From: Nymphaea colorata
Taxonomy: Eukaryota > Streptophyta > Magnoliopsida > Nymphaeales > Nymphaeaceae
Assembly: GCF_008831285.2 (NCBI RefSeq)
Contig: NC_045147.1
Location: 14,238,854 to 14,302,853, forward strand
Direction of reading: 5' to 3'
Length of the DNA: 64,000 nt
Shown here: piece by piece, positions 46,590 through 59,164 of the stretch
How the letters are laid out: the number at the start of each line of letters is the position of its first letter
Position numbering within the stretch: position 1 is the first letter of the stretch
Notes under the pieces: generated by a model
The model's input: the letters and a program-made list of their open reading frames with translations, nothing else
The model's database searches: none
Told to the model about the DNA's origin: nothing
Program-made: the position numbers and the translations under genes

Positions 46590-47135
46590 CTAAAATAAAA
46601 TTATAAAGGATCGTTTATACAATAACAAAATAGATATGTTCATGCACACAATTGAACCCGAGGCTGCATGGTCCAATCTAAGAACTGACAAATGCAATCG
46701 GTGGACTGACCAAGTATAAAAAAGAGTTTGAACTTTGCCCTCTAGCAGAAGCAGAAAGACAACGTGATAACTACCAGAAACCGACTTACAGAAAATTGAA
46801 GAGGCAAGTGATTAGACTCAAAGAAAAAAAGAAAAAGAACCCAAGCAGTAATTATAACAAACACGTCCCGATTCTCACATTGTTCAGGAGAAGAACCAGA
46901 AAATTCGCCTACTACTCAACAAGATCAGTACGTTACCGTTCGAAAACTATGTTTCCTCACAAGAAAACAACAAACTCAGTACAATCCACAATAAAACTCG
47001 AACCAAATAGAAAGCAGACTTGAAGGACTATGACTAGCCTAAAATTTAGAAAGCAGGAAAAAGAACAACAAGCCCTTGCAAACCCCCACCAAGTAACCAA
47101 AACAGAAAACGAAGCGACAAACTCCAGAATCTTAC
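46590..47135 (-). other. Probable 5' UTR intron of ECA2 copy B
   Basis: On the minus strand a good acceptor (ttttattttag) ends at 46590, leaving 16 bases before the ATG. A good donor (gtaagattc) starts at 47135. The upstream leader exon would lie in the CT-rich stretch from 47136 to about 47420. Leader introns are common in plant housekeeping genes. The exact transcription start is not visible. Confidence 0.5.
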
Positions 47136-47420
47136 AGAAGCGAAAAGAAAGAAAAGGGAGCTAAGAACCAGAAAAGCGAAAGGGGAGAACTGTTGATTCC
47201 CGGGAAAAGAAAAAGCGGGAACAGAAATATGAAAAAGAAGAAACATCGGAACCATCGACGGGAAATCTACTCTTCCAGAATGAACGAAGAAGGAAACCAA
47301 CTTTGGAGAGAGAGATCAAAGCCAGCCAGGATTGTCAGTGGCAAAAAATTCCGGAATCTTTGCCTCGATGCCTTTGGCGCTTCTCGTGACGACAAAGTAA
47401 GAACGGGGAAGTTAATGCAT

Positions 47421-49968
47421 TAATATCGACACCACTGCCTTGCACTCCTCTCTCTCTCTGTCTATCTCTCTATGCGCCTCTCTTTCCCTCCCCACGGGGG
47501 CTTCCGCGCTGCTTCCTCGACTTTATTCCTGCGATGTGCCAACTTTTATATGAATTTTTTCTTATACAGTTTACATTCCCTCCCTCCAGCCATCATTTCT
47601 GTTTCTTTATACCACTTGAGTTTTCTCCATGTAAGCATTAAGATCTTGAAAAGCTAAGACATTCAAATCAACTTTTTTTTTTCATGTTGGTAGTCACATT
47701 TTGTGCTGTAGTTCTTATTTTTAGTGACGATTTAGACTTGCGAATTCGAGAAAAGAAGATTTTACACATTTTTCTTCCTTTTCCTTGTGAGGAACACCAT
47801 CCCGTAGGTTTCCAACACGCTTTGTTTGTCCCAATAATAAAAGCAAGCGATAGAATTCTTATCTTTCAAATGAGTCAACAAGTAAATTCTAAAAGAAGGA
47901 AATAAGCCTTCAGTTTTTCATTTCATTAAGAACAATAATTTTACGGAAGAAAATAAAAAAGGTGCTTTACTAAAAAAGTTACTAACATTGCAAACAAGTC
48001 AAAACCTGAACTTCCTTATTTGAAAATCTCAGTAGCATAAGACCTGTGTCGAGAAAGTCCAGAAATTGGTTGGCGTCTATGAGCAATCTCAAGCAACTTA
48101 CAAGTGTCGCGTCAGGAAAGTACATTGCAAAGACCTGAGCATTCGAGTTTGTTTGTGAGTCAGCCAAGGAATTTTTGCACCCACTCTGAGCTAAGCAAGG
48201 CCCGTTGGACTCCCTTTCTTTGTTTGTTTGCTCCTGCACCCTTACTTTCTAAATTTCTCTGGTCCATATCATCATATTTCATCAATTAATTATGTATTTA
48301 TAGATCTACCATTTTATTATACCATGACATGCTACATCTATGTGAATATAAGAAATACACAGGGACTTGAAAAAATATTTGAAATATAAATATATTATAT
48401 ATAGGAAAAGTCAATGTTATAATGTGCTGGATAGTTCTCCTGTTACTAAAATTTAAAAATTCAGCGCTAAGGAATATAAATTATCATAAAAAGAAAAAAA
48501 AACCATTATGGTATGTGGGATAATAAAACTCAAATCAAGAAAAGTTATCACTGATATTCTCACTAATTAGCATATAATCAGATTCAAGGTATGTGGGATA
48601 ATTGAACATGAGCCTACACTTCAGGGGAATTCTACAGATAGCATACTTAACATTTTAGTATTGTTTAAAAAACATTTTAGTTGATAAAAGTATTCTTCTA
48701 TCAATTATACCAAGATTATGAGATAAAATGATAAAAACACGCTCAGTACAAACAATTTTCATGCTTACATTGTCTATTTTTATTATACTCAATACTTGAA
48801 ATAGATGTTTGAGTTTATTCAAGTTAATTAGTCCTTGGTATGAAAACAGGCTAGGTGGTTCACAAATTAAGCATGATAGGTGTATAGTCACCAGCACATG
48901 GAAGCTAAATTCTTGGCTTTTAAAACTCATGACAACTGCTTTTGTTTCTCTCTCTTTCATTAAAATTCTTGGCTTTTAAAACTAAAGAAAACAACATTGC
49001 CAAGGTAACAACATTATTAGGTTAGAAGTTCAAGATCTACTATCTGGATCTGATATGGGTATTTCTGTGTCAGAGATGAAGAAAAAGTAAAGTTAAGAAT
49101 TAAGAGATAAAATTTTAGGCCAAAAGAATCATAAAATCAAAGTCATGCTTTACGTATTGGATTCGGAAGGAAGAAAAGAATGATTTTTTAGGAAAAAGAA
49201 ATTCACATGATACGGGCACGTTGTCACTATTTCTTAGAAGATTCATCAGCATCATCACTAAATAATAAAACCAATGGTGGCACGTTGTTATGTTAACGAA
49301 GTCATTAGATACTAATGCTTAGAACCCATACTAATTGAGTTCTTTAAGAAGAAAAATGTTCAGGAGCTCAACATCTAATTAAGTGCATATTTTCACATAA
49401 TCTGAATGAGATATGTCTTTCTTTAGCTGAGGGTGAACCTTAAGCGCCAAGCCTCATAAAGGATGTGCATGGGTCGGTTAGATTGGATTGCCAACCTGAA
49501 ACTGGACCAGCTTAGTCAAGATTTAGAAAGAAGGAGCCAAATCCTAGTCAAATTCAGATTGGCCGTAAGATTTAGGTTATTTGATATGAACTTTGAATTT
49601 GAAATCCTACATAATTATCGGTCAACCAATCGTGGATCATACCCACGTTGAATCCAGATTCAGTTTCAGAAACTTAAGTAAGAATTCTTCTAAATCTGAT
49701 CAGTAAAGATCTGACTAAATATTTGACTTCCACGGTAATACGTTCTAAAGCGCGTGGCATCCGTTCAAACGCCGGTTTTTTTCTAAATTGAAAGCCAGCA
49801 TCAAGTAGAGGAGAGAGCTAAAGCATGTCATTTTGTCCGAAATTAATGCCATTCAATTCAAAGTTGCGAGTGCTTTCTGAAAGAAGGGAAGTCATTCATT
49901 TGATGGGAATGAACTTAGTGAAGAGATTTCCTATATAATAAAGACTACTATTCTATATGTTGATTCTC
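47421..49968. other. Intergenic region upstream of ECA2 copy B
   Basis: Includes the likely promoter of ECA2-B, with a CT run near 47448-47475. The rest is AT-rich and holds no recognised gene. The 49470-49740 stretch has degenerate GATTC/TTGAATT-rich text like that at 7.7 and 55 kb. Confidence 0.5.
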
Positions 49969-49987
49969 ACAACATATGAGCAAGCTG

Positions 49988-50163
49988 TTATGTGGGGCAT
50001 AGCACAAACGGGCGGGCTTGGAGGTGCGTTGAAAGTGTGTCTCGAGTTCGAAACCCGACTAATGGTACGTGTAAATTGAAACGCATAGTGAGATGCTAGG
50101 GCAAGGGAAAGGAGGGGGCTTCGGCTCTTTCCGAGATGGTGGGATAACTCTTGTGCTCACCCG
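49988..50163 (+). mobile_element. SINE retrotransposon
   Basis: A 176-bp element is flanked by a 19-bp direct repeat (acaacatatgag followed by aag-tg) at 49969-49987 and 50164-50182, with two mismatches. It contains a Pol III B-box-like gagttcgaaacccg at about 50044 and an A-box-like tagcacaaacggg about 45 bp upstream. The distance and tRNA-like layout are those of plant tRNA-derived SINEs. The 3' end is GC-rich (ggggcttcggctc ... tgctcaccc) and lacks a poly(A). Confidence 0.82.
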
Positions 50164-50182
50164 ACAACATATGAGAAAGTTG

Positions 50183-53100
50183 GTGCAACAAAATGAAAAT
50201 TTAACTTATTCAGAGTCTTCAGCTTAATTAAGACACTTCATCTAGGGTTTTATTCACATATAACAAAAAATTTCCGAATCCTTTATCATGATTATTTAAT
50301 ATTTAACTACTGCTAAAAAATTTTGTCATTTCACGTGAGAAGTTGTATAATTAAGCTTTTAGCTTACAACAACATAGCTGCCAGAAACTTCTTTTCTTAT
50401 GAAGGGGAATTTCACTTTCTTAGAAGCCCGTTTTGTAAATCAAAATCTTATAAACTGTAATTATTCATCGATTCACCAACTATCTCTCGACAAAAAAGGT
50501 CCAACCAAGCATCAAAAGTCTTCCGCCCCAAATGCCATATTATTGATTGCTTTGCATGAATAAGCATATAAATATATGGTCGCTTGTTAAGAAAGCAAAA
50601 GACCAAAGAAAGAGAAAGTAGTGACGAGACATTAAGAATCAACTTGGGCAATAAATATTCCAAGTTATGGAACGAACAAGGAACATATTTGGTAGGACCA
50701 CCAATTATTTGCTGCCTAAAATAATGTCACAAATTATCTTCTCACTTGCTTCATAGAAGATGCCATCAACTTTTGTAGGCTAAATGGTCTCACAAAATAA
50801 GGGCATCCCCCTACATGTTAAAGAGTAGGAGGAGGAAGGTGAGGTTTTTGTCTTTGTTTGTTTGTTGGTTGTTGATGGACCATCGCCCTACTAAGTTGGT
50901 AGTAATGAATTGATGAATTACTAGAACCCGACCAGCATAAGCATTTTTAAATTTGATCGGTTAGGGCACTCTACCATTCAACACCTACTGCTGTTTGGAA
51001 CTTAAATTAATGGAAGACCTACTTGCAGCATTTTGTCTTCTGTAATTAAACATTGCGGCCGGGCTGAATGAGACAAGGCTTGGGTTAGCCCGGCAAGGTT
51101 TGCAGCTTCGACTAACTAAAAACTTGACCTAGGTCTACATTAGGCTAGGTCTGCGCGACTCGGTCGGGTCGAGGGGATGCATAAACACTTGGTAGCAACT
51201 CACTCGCACCACCTAAGCCTGTATGCCTTTGATCAAAATCTTTCAAAATCAAAATTGATTCCGAGCTTCCCTGTGGCCTACGTATCATAAACTCTTGTCG
51301 CCTCTTTCTTAACTATTTAGAGATCTTAGTCGTTGTTTTACTTACTCAACAAGAAACTCTTATTTCAACTATCAAATTGGCAATTTCCTTCAAGTTGAAC
51401 GCTTGAAGGCAACCTAAGTATCCACATATATAAATTGTATATAGCCCAAGTGATGGCAGGAGCAATATCGTGGAAGGTCACTAGAAAGGGTAGCCGTTTC
51501 CAAAGGTTCGCGCATGGAAATTGGTCCGTTATTTTTTTTCTAAGATTTGGAAAGAAGTTTCATTGAGCACCTCACTTTTTTTTGTTATTCCAAAGCCAGG
51601 TCAACGACTTGGGATTTCTTACGATAGGCAAAAGGTCAGCAAAAGCCTCCCAATATTCCAGAATGGGACCTCCTTCTGCTTTGGGCAGAGTTTTTCTCAC
51701 GCTTCCTCTAATTTTGTTCTCTTTTGCTTTTTATTTTTATTTTTTGTTTAAAGTTTAGAAATTGGGGATTGAAAGGAAAAACTGCCATTAAAGAGAGATA
51801 GGCAAGAGGATTGGCATGAGTTAGGACTACACAACGAGTTCTACTCGTTCGTAAACAAGTCGAGTTCGAGTTTAAATATATGCTCGAAACATTAAATCGT
51901 TCAAATTTAAATTATAAAAACTCGACTTATAAAAAAACAGTTTAATGAGTAGTAACTAAATGAATTAAACAAATTTACAAGTGAAAAGAAAAGAGATAGA
52001 CTTGAGAAAATTGAGTTAAACAAGTTCATCGACCTCGAACTCAATGATTTTACTTTGGTGGCGTGAAGAGTGATGCTATGATGGAAGGTCAGTGTTTGCC
52101 CCAGCTGTGGGAAGCCAACTTTTTTCTTGTCAAATTTTATTTTATACAGATAATCGCCCTGGCGAGGACCAGGACCGGGAGACTAGTCCATCCAAAGTAC
52201 CAAGAAATTCCGTTGGTCCTAGCAGTGTGGGACAAAACACAGTGGTCTACAGTGTCCCTTTCATCCATACTTGGCCGTATACGACGGGTTCCCCACATTT
52301 TGTGCCACTGTCCCATCCATTGTTCATAAGTGAGGACGTTTGATTCGCAGCCGGTGGGGAACACCCCTGTCCGTGTTTACCTTTGGGACGCCCTTAAATC
52401 AAGCCTCCACTTCTGAGTGGATTGTTGAGACCCGCGTTTGTTCTTTGAAGGTGTTTGACGGCAGGACATCAGCTCCACAGTGAGCAGAGTAAGAGTGTCG
52501 AGAGCTACAAAAATTTTATTAATTTTCAGGGTGTTTTGCATGAATCTAATCCAAAACTTGAGATAGGTTCATGTTCTTAAATGAATTTGTCTTAATTTTT
52601 GAGATATATTCATCAAACAACACGTTCCTGTTACAAAATGTCTCCTTCCATTACTTGAAAAATTCAGAACAAAATGTTCTATTTTTGGCATCTCAAAAAT
52701 GAGAAATCGAGACATTTTGTTCTTAGGGGTTGCATCTCAAACACAAAATCAGCTAATTTCAAATCTGAGGTTTTGCCCACATTCTCAGGATCTCAAATCC
52801 TCGGTTTTCTACAGATATGAAATCTAATGTTTGTTTATCATGTGGGCTCTACATAAAAGGGATTTCGAATCAGCTTCGAACCTTACATCTGAAGCCATCA
52901 GACGTACTTTTAATAGATCTAAGATCTAAGGAACCCAAGTTCTGAACAATTAAGTACCGGTTAATTGGAAGCAAACAGTCATGCCAGTTTTGACCTTAAT
53001 CTGAAGTTTTTCCCAGTCCAACTCTAGATCCGGCCACTTGGGAGGCGGTGATTGTCGTCTAAGTTTGAATGGTCTATAAAAGTTTACCTTTTCTTGAGGA

Positions 53101-53208
53101 ACAAGGAAACTAAAACTTTTGACTAAAGCATTCCCACTTCCAGAATTTGATGGGAATTGTATAAAGCAAACTTTTTTCATGCAGATTTGCTGGGAACAAT
53201 GCCTCCCA

Positions 53209-53243
<35 letters not shown>

Positions 53244-53257
53244 TATCCGAATCAGAG
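50183..53257. other. Intergenic region with decayed repeat text
   Basis: No gene was recognised. The 51830-52060 stretch has recurring tcgagttcgag / gaactcgag phrases of a kind common in decayed plant transposons. A (TA)n microsatellite lies at 53211-53241. Confidence 0.45.
53211..53241. repeat. (TA)n microsatellite
   Basis: About 15 TA units, immediately left of the MITE-like element at 53258. Confidence 0.93.
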
Positions 53258-53394
53258 CAATGGCGAGCCTGGGAAGCATGAGACCACGTACTTTAACAAA
53301 ATATTTATATAAGCAGACATATTTACAGACCCTTTATTTATATATTGGTTAACCCTGGCTCTCAGTCAGCCAAACATGTCTGGCTCTGCCACTG
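53258..53394. mobile_element. Short MITE-like element with CARTGGC-GAGCC ends
   Basis: The left end caatggcgagcc and the right end ggctctgccactg (complement cagtggcagagcc) are inverted with one base gap and one difference. They match the terminus of the MITE at 16472-16650. No clear target duplication was found. Confidence 0.5.
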
Positions 53395-54462
53395 GTAATA
53401 CTACAAACAAACAGCTTTTCTGAAAGATATTAATGTGAATACCGTGAACCATATATCCTCAGTTTTTGCATGGTGATGGTGTCGTGTTACCATATGCGTT
53501 CCCCTTCTTAAGACTGACCTTTGTTAGTGTTTCTGAATATAATCCTTTGGTTCCTGTCAAAGGTATGATGGAGCATGACGGCCGCACACTAATTGATCTT
53601 CGTAATCATGTTCATATGGCCTTCTTAAGGAAGTTGAGGATAAAGGCAAAGGGGGATCTCAAAAAATTCAGTCTCGTCACCCCAAAAAGCATTTGAGACA
53701 GAATCAGAACTAAACTTCCTACTGAAGATGATGGAGAAAGAAAATTTGCGTGAAGAGATGCGTTTAGCAGACGACGGTTGAAAACTGGGGTATGGCTATG
53801 GCTTCCAGACGCCCTTCAAGCATTCATAACACAAAAGCTCGAAGCCACGCTCAATTAACTTAGATTTTAGTGCCAAAATCTGGCAATTCCTCTGCTCTGA
53901 ATCTGGTGGAAGATGAATCCGTCAGTTGTCCATGTAACTTTTTCTGATCACAACATAATGCTCGGAGATTAACTCCAGTTTGGTTGTTTAGCTAGAAAAT
54001 TTGAAAATGGAGAAATGAAAGCATTCACAAAGCGCTGTTCTTAGTACTTGGTAGGCTAGAGAAATGCTGCAAATCATTGGAAATGGCAGTTTGGACCAGA
54101 AGTCGAAATCTGGGAAGCTTCTATTCTCGAGCAAAGTTAGATATTGATGGCGGTGGCTGCTAAAAACGTTAATGATATGCATTTCTTACTACTCGTGCAG
54201 CGAACAGAGCGGCTGGAACCTTATAAACTGGAATAGTTATTTTAGAAGAATTCTGTCTGATATAGGTTCACATAGTAATACTCAAACTCAAGCTTTAGTT
54301 AGCGTTAACCTAGAGTTAATGGGCAAATGTTTTTTTTTTTTTTCAAATTAGTGGTGCAAAACCTAGGTTGTTCTTAGAAACATTAAAGGATAGTTTGTTT
54401 TCAACATCAACAAATCTTTAGTGGAATTTTGAAATGTTTTCTAAAAGAAATAAAAAACCATC

Positions 54463-54468
<6 letters not shown>

Positions 54469-54533
<65 letters not shown>
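54469..54533. repeat. Compound (CT)n(AT)n microsatellite
   Basis: About 19 CT units run into about 13 AT units. Confidence 0.95.
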
Positions 54534-54536
<3 letters not shown>

Positions 54537-55327
54537 GAGCTTTCTTGACTGCTTCCTATCACAAGAGACTCGTGAAACTGAAAATCTGCAATGTGGTGGG
54601 TGATGGGTGACTGCAGTGTGCGATTCGGTGTGATATTGTTAAAAGAGGAAGATGATCACAACGATGAGTAAGCAGCTTCCTTAGGTCAGCTGTCAGACTC
54701 ATCCCTCTTGAGCTCCTTCTTCATTCTTTCTGTGCTGGTGAAGATCGTTACCATAGATGTATCAGACTTGATTTGGATGACGTTATTGACTTGCCAAATA
54801 ACTTTGTAGCGCTTATGGATTTCCTGGCTTTTTTTTTTTTTTTTTGTTAAGGAAGGCAGATGTGGACGAGGATCCAATCGAACCCAGTCATGCTTTAATG
54901 GAATTAAATTAAAAGTTTGAATTTAATCAAGCATTTCAAATTGCTCATTGAAATAAAATTTTGTCATATATATATAAGGTTAGTATAGAATCGGATTCAA
55001 ATATGATATACTCTTTGCTACGTCTGACGTTCATATATTCATACTCAAATCGGATTCGAACTCAAATTCAAATAAAGAAAAAACTATAATATATCCGAAA
55101 CTGAATTCACAAATCTGAATCCAATCGGAATCTGATTTCTGGATTAACATCTGAATATGAATCCGACTTTTAAATCAAATTAAAACTGCAATGTGATATT
55201 TCAAGATACAACTTTCAAAATATATGAACTAGTTATAAAATATTTATTTGAAACTTCCCATCAGTTATTTACTCAACTCTGAATCCGATCGAATGTCATT
55301 CTTAAAATTTTTGTTTTATAGCCTCTC

Positions 55328-55330
<3 letters not shown>

Positions 55331-55362
<32 letters not shown>
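55331..55362. repeat. (AT)n microsatellite
   Basis: About 16 AT units. Confidence 0.93.
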
Positions 55363-55364
<2 letters not shown>

Positions 55365-55715
55365 GGTATCCGTAACTTTTCAGAGTCACCAAACTATCAA
55401 ACCAAAGCTATTTGATTTACTATGATGAACGGTTGCAAGAAAAATGTGAAAGGTATCTTTGTAATCTAGCATCAGGCATTTTTTCTCTTTTTTTTTTCAA
55501 CCATCTATCTATTTCAGATAGACAAGCAAAGTCATCATTCACTCACTCATATATATGTATATATAAAAGTTAAAGTATGTAATTAGAAAACACTTGCCAA
55601 TTGCCATAACAGTACTAGCAATGGTGCAGTAATAGTTTATGGTGCTTTTAACATGAAACTATAAGATGTTAACTGAAATCCTGATAGTTCAGATCTTAGT
55701 CACAAATAATATTTC

Positions 55716-56025
55716 TGAGTTTTAAACAGCAAAGCTTTTCTCAGGTATAATACGGCGAGCTTGAAAAAACTTGAAAAATACTGTAAATTTTTAAAAATTA
55801 AAAAAAAAAACTAAAAATATGTGAAAAGTAAAATAAATGAGAAACTTATAGCACAAATATCAAAAGATAAGTAGATTTGCAACAAATAAAAATAGAAAAT
55901 GAAAAGAAACTGTTTGGCATAAAAAAATAAAAAAAAAGTGAAAAAAAAATGCATTTTTTTTAGTTTTAAACGGCAGTTTAATTTATTGTGTTATTTCCTA
56001 AAAAAAATGTTGGTTTTGTGACACT
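55716..56025 (+). repeat. Dispersed A-rich repeat, family X, copy 2
   Basis: Starts with gagttttaaacagcaaagc and ttttctcaggtataat, then cggcgagcttgaaaaa. Further on it has caaaagataagtagatttg, aacaaataaaaa, ctgtttggcataaaaaaa and ttttaaacggcagtttaat. It is the most complete copy by eye. Copies 1 and 3 share these phrases in the same order. Confidence 0.8.
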
Positions 56026-56254
56026 GGTTCAGATCAAACAAAAGAAACCTCACCAATGCCTATGAACTGGGTCCCAAGGAAGCCATTTTTCATGCATGTG
56101 CATGCACATACACACATATATTCATATACACGGATGTAATTAAACAGAACCTGCAGCAACACGGACCACAACCCAGCTTGCAGTGCTGGTCCTCACTCAA
56201 GAGTTTCTGCTTCCAAGTTTCATTAGGAACTGACACATCTTACAAGCTTCAGAA

Positions 56255-56370
56255 ATGAGTCCTGCCACTTTCTATCCTTTTATTATCTGCTGTGGACTTG
56301 TGAAGAGTAAAAGAATTACAGAGTTCTTACATATGAGTCCTACCACTTTTCATCCTTTTGCTATCTTCTG
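56255..56370 (+). repeat. 78-bp-period imperfect duplication
   Basis: atgagtcctgccacttt at 56255 and atgagtcctaccactttt at 56333 begin two diverged units that also share catccttt and tctgc. The frame is open but shows no family motif. Confidence 0.7.
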
Positions 56371-56847
56371 CAGAGTGATGTTAAATTCAGTACCCACTTG
56401 GTCACACCTTGCGATCACCCAAATCTTTTGTTTAATAACTTCCCATTTGATCGGCGCTGGTCAGAGTTTCAGGTTGAAACATTTATCGGGAACTTAGACT
56501 TCCTGCAAACTCGAGAATGAGGGGAGATTGGCTTGAAATTTGGAGGGAACGGAGAAATTTAAGACCCAACTGCTCCAATAGGAAGAAATTTGCATGGCCG
56601 TGTCGCAGTAAAGCGTTTGCTTTCAATACCACAAGTCAAGGCATGTGCAGCTTGACTTGTCCTTCTGCTTTGCTCTCTGTCGAAGCAAGGGCGACTTCAC
56701 CTTCTTTCTTTGTTTCTGGCCGCAACGAGACCTACTCCACCTTCAAAGTAATGCTAACGTTGGAACACTCCAGGAGTCTAACTGCCATTAGATTGCCATA
56801 TAGAAAGTTACGGTGTGCATCTTTTTCTTATACTCTTGGAAAACTAT

Positions 56848-57150
56848 GAGGTTTGTTTGATTATGTATCCCTGAGCTTAGATTCAAGGGTCTGGCCTTCT
56901 TTGACACGCACCTTAGATATATGGCTGAAGCAAACTGTGAATTCGACGATCATGATGTTTAAGACGTCAATAGTCCTCAGATCTATGAAATTGAAGTGGG
57001 AAAAGGGGGGGTGACTGAAGATTTAGATCCATAGATTTTCATGAAGTAATTAGTGCATCTTGATTTCGGATTCTCATTAGAAATTGGTAAATTCTAAACC
57101 ATGAAATCTAATATCCCAAGATCTTAAGATGGAATGTAATCAAACACCGC
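56848..57150. mobile_element. Candidate Tourist-like MITE
   Basis: The left end gaggtttgtttgattatg and the right end gtaatcaaacaccgc are inverted around TGTTTGATTA. The right flank is TTA, but the left flank does not match. Size is about 300 bp, with short internal atctaagat-type repeats. Confidence 0.5.
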
Positions 57151-57412
57151 TTAAGATCAGTCATCTGCCCGACTCGAAGCAGTTGGTACCTTGTGATTTA
57201 TGATTCTATATAAAGAATGTTCATCATATGAAACTTTGTAGAAATATGCAGCGCAACATTTTTTTTTTTTTTTTTTTGAGAAATTAATGAACTTTGGGTC
57301 ATTTTTTTGCCTGAGAATATGAATTTTTAGGACTTTGGAAAATATTAAAGATGTCTATGCCATCCTTTTTCTCTTGGAATTCTTTTCGAACGTAGTAAAG
57401 ATTCATATCACA

Positions 57413-57482
57413 ATCGGGTGAGCTGGAAGAGATCTCACCTAACCCCTTTCTCGTTCTCATGTATGATTTTCGTGACCCAGCC
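57413..57482 (-). mobile_element. 5'-truncated SINE 3' end
   Basis: On the minus strand, gatctcttccagctcacccga closely resembles gataactcttgtgctcaccc at the 3' end of the SINE at 49988-50163. A second minus-strand relative may lie at about 57891-57935, reading ggggcttctgccttcag then gcgctcac. Confidence 0.4.
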
Positions 57483-58889
57483 TCCTTTCCTCAAAAAAAA
57501 AAAAAAGAAGAAGAAGAAGTAAAGAAAAAAAAAAGTCTTCCATAAGGTCTACGACTGTTTTTTTTTTTTTTTTTGTCTGGGAACTGAATGGTCCTCATGA
57601 CTCTCTCCTGCCATTAGGAGGAACCGATCACTATATGGTCATTTAGAATAGCAGTTTCCCACTGTTCGTTCCATTCATGCATTTCGTTAGTGGGCCAAAC
57701 CATTTACGTCAGGCCACTTTGTTATATTTAATTGAAGCATTTCTTTAGCTCGATTCAGCATGCGTTTAATCAAATGCATAACTCGATCCGTCAAACGATG
57801 GATCTGATCATATGACCTTTTAAGTTAAAGAGTTCAATTTCCGAAATAGCTAAACCCATCTTGTGATAAAGAAATAAAAGACAATAAAGTGTGAGCGCTA
57901 GGCTAATTCCACTGAAGGCAGAAGCCCCCACCCCCCTTCTCCTCATCCCTGTAGGATTCAGGATTACTTTGGTGGATCGAGGTAGGCGCCTCGCTATACA
58001 TTATTTGCATTTAGATGCATTTTCTTTTGTAGCACAGACAGGAGATGGAAACGAAGAACGGCGGCCTACCAATCCCCACACGGGCCATTGTACCAACCTC
58101 CTTGTGGATAAATAAAATAAAAGATAATATAGGCAATAGTGCAAAGCTTGACAGCCCATGAAAGCAGCAGCAGCTCATTAATTTCTACTTCCGGTGACAG
58201 TGTGGCCGGGCATATGATACGAAGGCTTCAAAATAACGAACTCCACTCCTTTTTGTGGTGCTCCTTTGCAGGAAAAAAAAAAAAACGTCTTGAAACACAA
58301 AATTATTTTAGAGAGTTTGTATTCATGTGAATGAAATCATGAATGTTTACAAGAATGGACCCAAGGCACCATCATTGCGGAAGAACCAGTTCATGGTAAT
58401 TAGATAAAGTTTATTTAAGTTAAAACCGTTAAAACTTCGAAATGTTACGTAATGTTATCAGTTCTTGTCTGTACGTTCAAAGAAAGCAATCAAAGATGTG
58501 CATTTATAAGTTTTTTGAAGCATCAGGATTGCAAACTCACTGCCAGGATTTTGAAAAGAAAAGAAATTTCAGAAACTTACTTGGAAAGTGTAAAATTGAC
58601 AAGTTTTCGTTTGATTACATTGATCCCACTGAAAGACAAAAAAGGAGAACTATTCCCTTCTCAATTGTTAAAAAAGAAAAGGATTCCTTTGTCCACTTAG
58701 GTGAAGCTCTTGGCTATGGTGATGCCACCCAACCTTCCAGGCCCATCTCATTCGGCACCCAAATTCATGTTGGCAACAATCTCATTTAACACTCAATTCA
58801 TGTCCGCCTCAATCTCGTTCAGAATTCACATCGCGTCGCCATCAAAAGAATGTGGCGGTGCCCGGTGGTTGAACACACAACTCTATAGA

Positions 58890-58893
<4 letters not shown>

Positions 58894-58924
<31 letters not shown>
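58894..58924. repeat. (CT)n microsatellite
   Basis: About 15 CT units. Confidence 0.94.
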
Positions 58925-58927
<3 letters not shown>

Positions 58928-59164
58928 GGATCAAACTACGAACAAGAAATCTCAAAGATTGATTCAGATCAAAATGAAAGTTAAAACAATCTACAAAGAT
59001 CTACAGGCATGAATGAAACCATCCAGATTACATGCAATTCATTCACTTAATTAGCCTTGTTACTTAATTCTGCGAGGGGAGGGAGAACCGCGAACACAAG
59101 GAGGAAAATGGAGAAGAAAGACGACTGCCCAAGAGACGTTGAAGACGCCTTCTCTGTTTCTCGC

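Larger units (their letters stand above)
53395..56254. other. AT-rich intergenic region
   Basis: No gene is recognised. The 54950-55310 stretch carries many imperfect atcggattcgaa / gaatccgat phrases. Microsatellites and a family X repeat copy are listed separately. Confidence 0.45.
57151..59164. other. Intergenic region upstream and downstream of SINE fragments
   Basis: No gene is recognised. It includes poly-T and poly-A tracts (about 57260-57278, 57494-57508 and 57559-57574) and a (CT)n microsatellite. The last part is the probable 3' UTR of the KIC-like gene. Confidence 0.45.

Noticed and set aside
49988-50163. tRNA gene suggested by the gttcgaaac box
   Set aside because: The sequence does not fold into a cloverleaf by eye, and it lies inside an element with a 19-bp target duplication, so it is a SINE.
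54950-55310. Possible tandem satellite of atccgattcgaat phrases
   Set aside because: The phrases are too irregular in spacing and sequence to define a unit. Similar loose text occurs at 7.7, 29.6, 38.2 and 49.5 kb, so it is noted only as degenerate repeat DNA.
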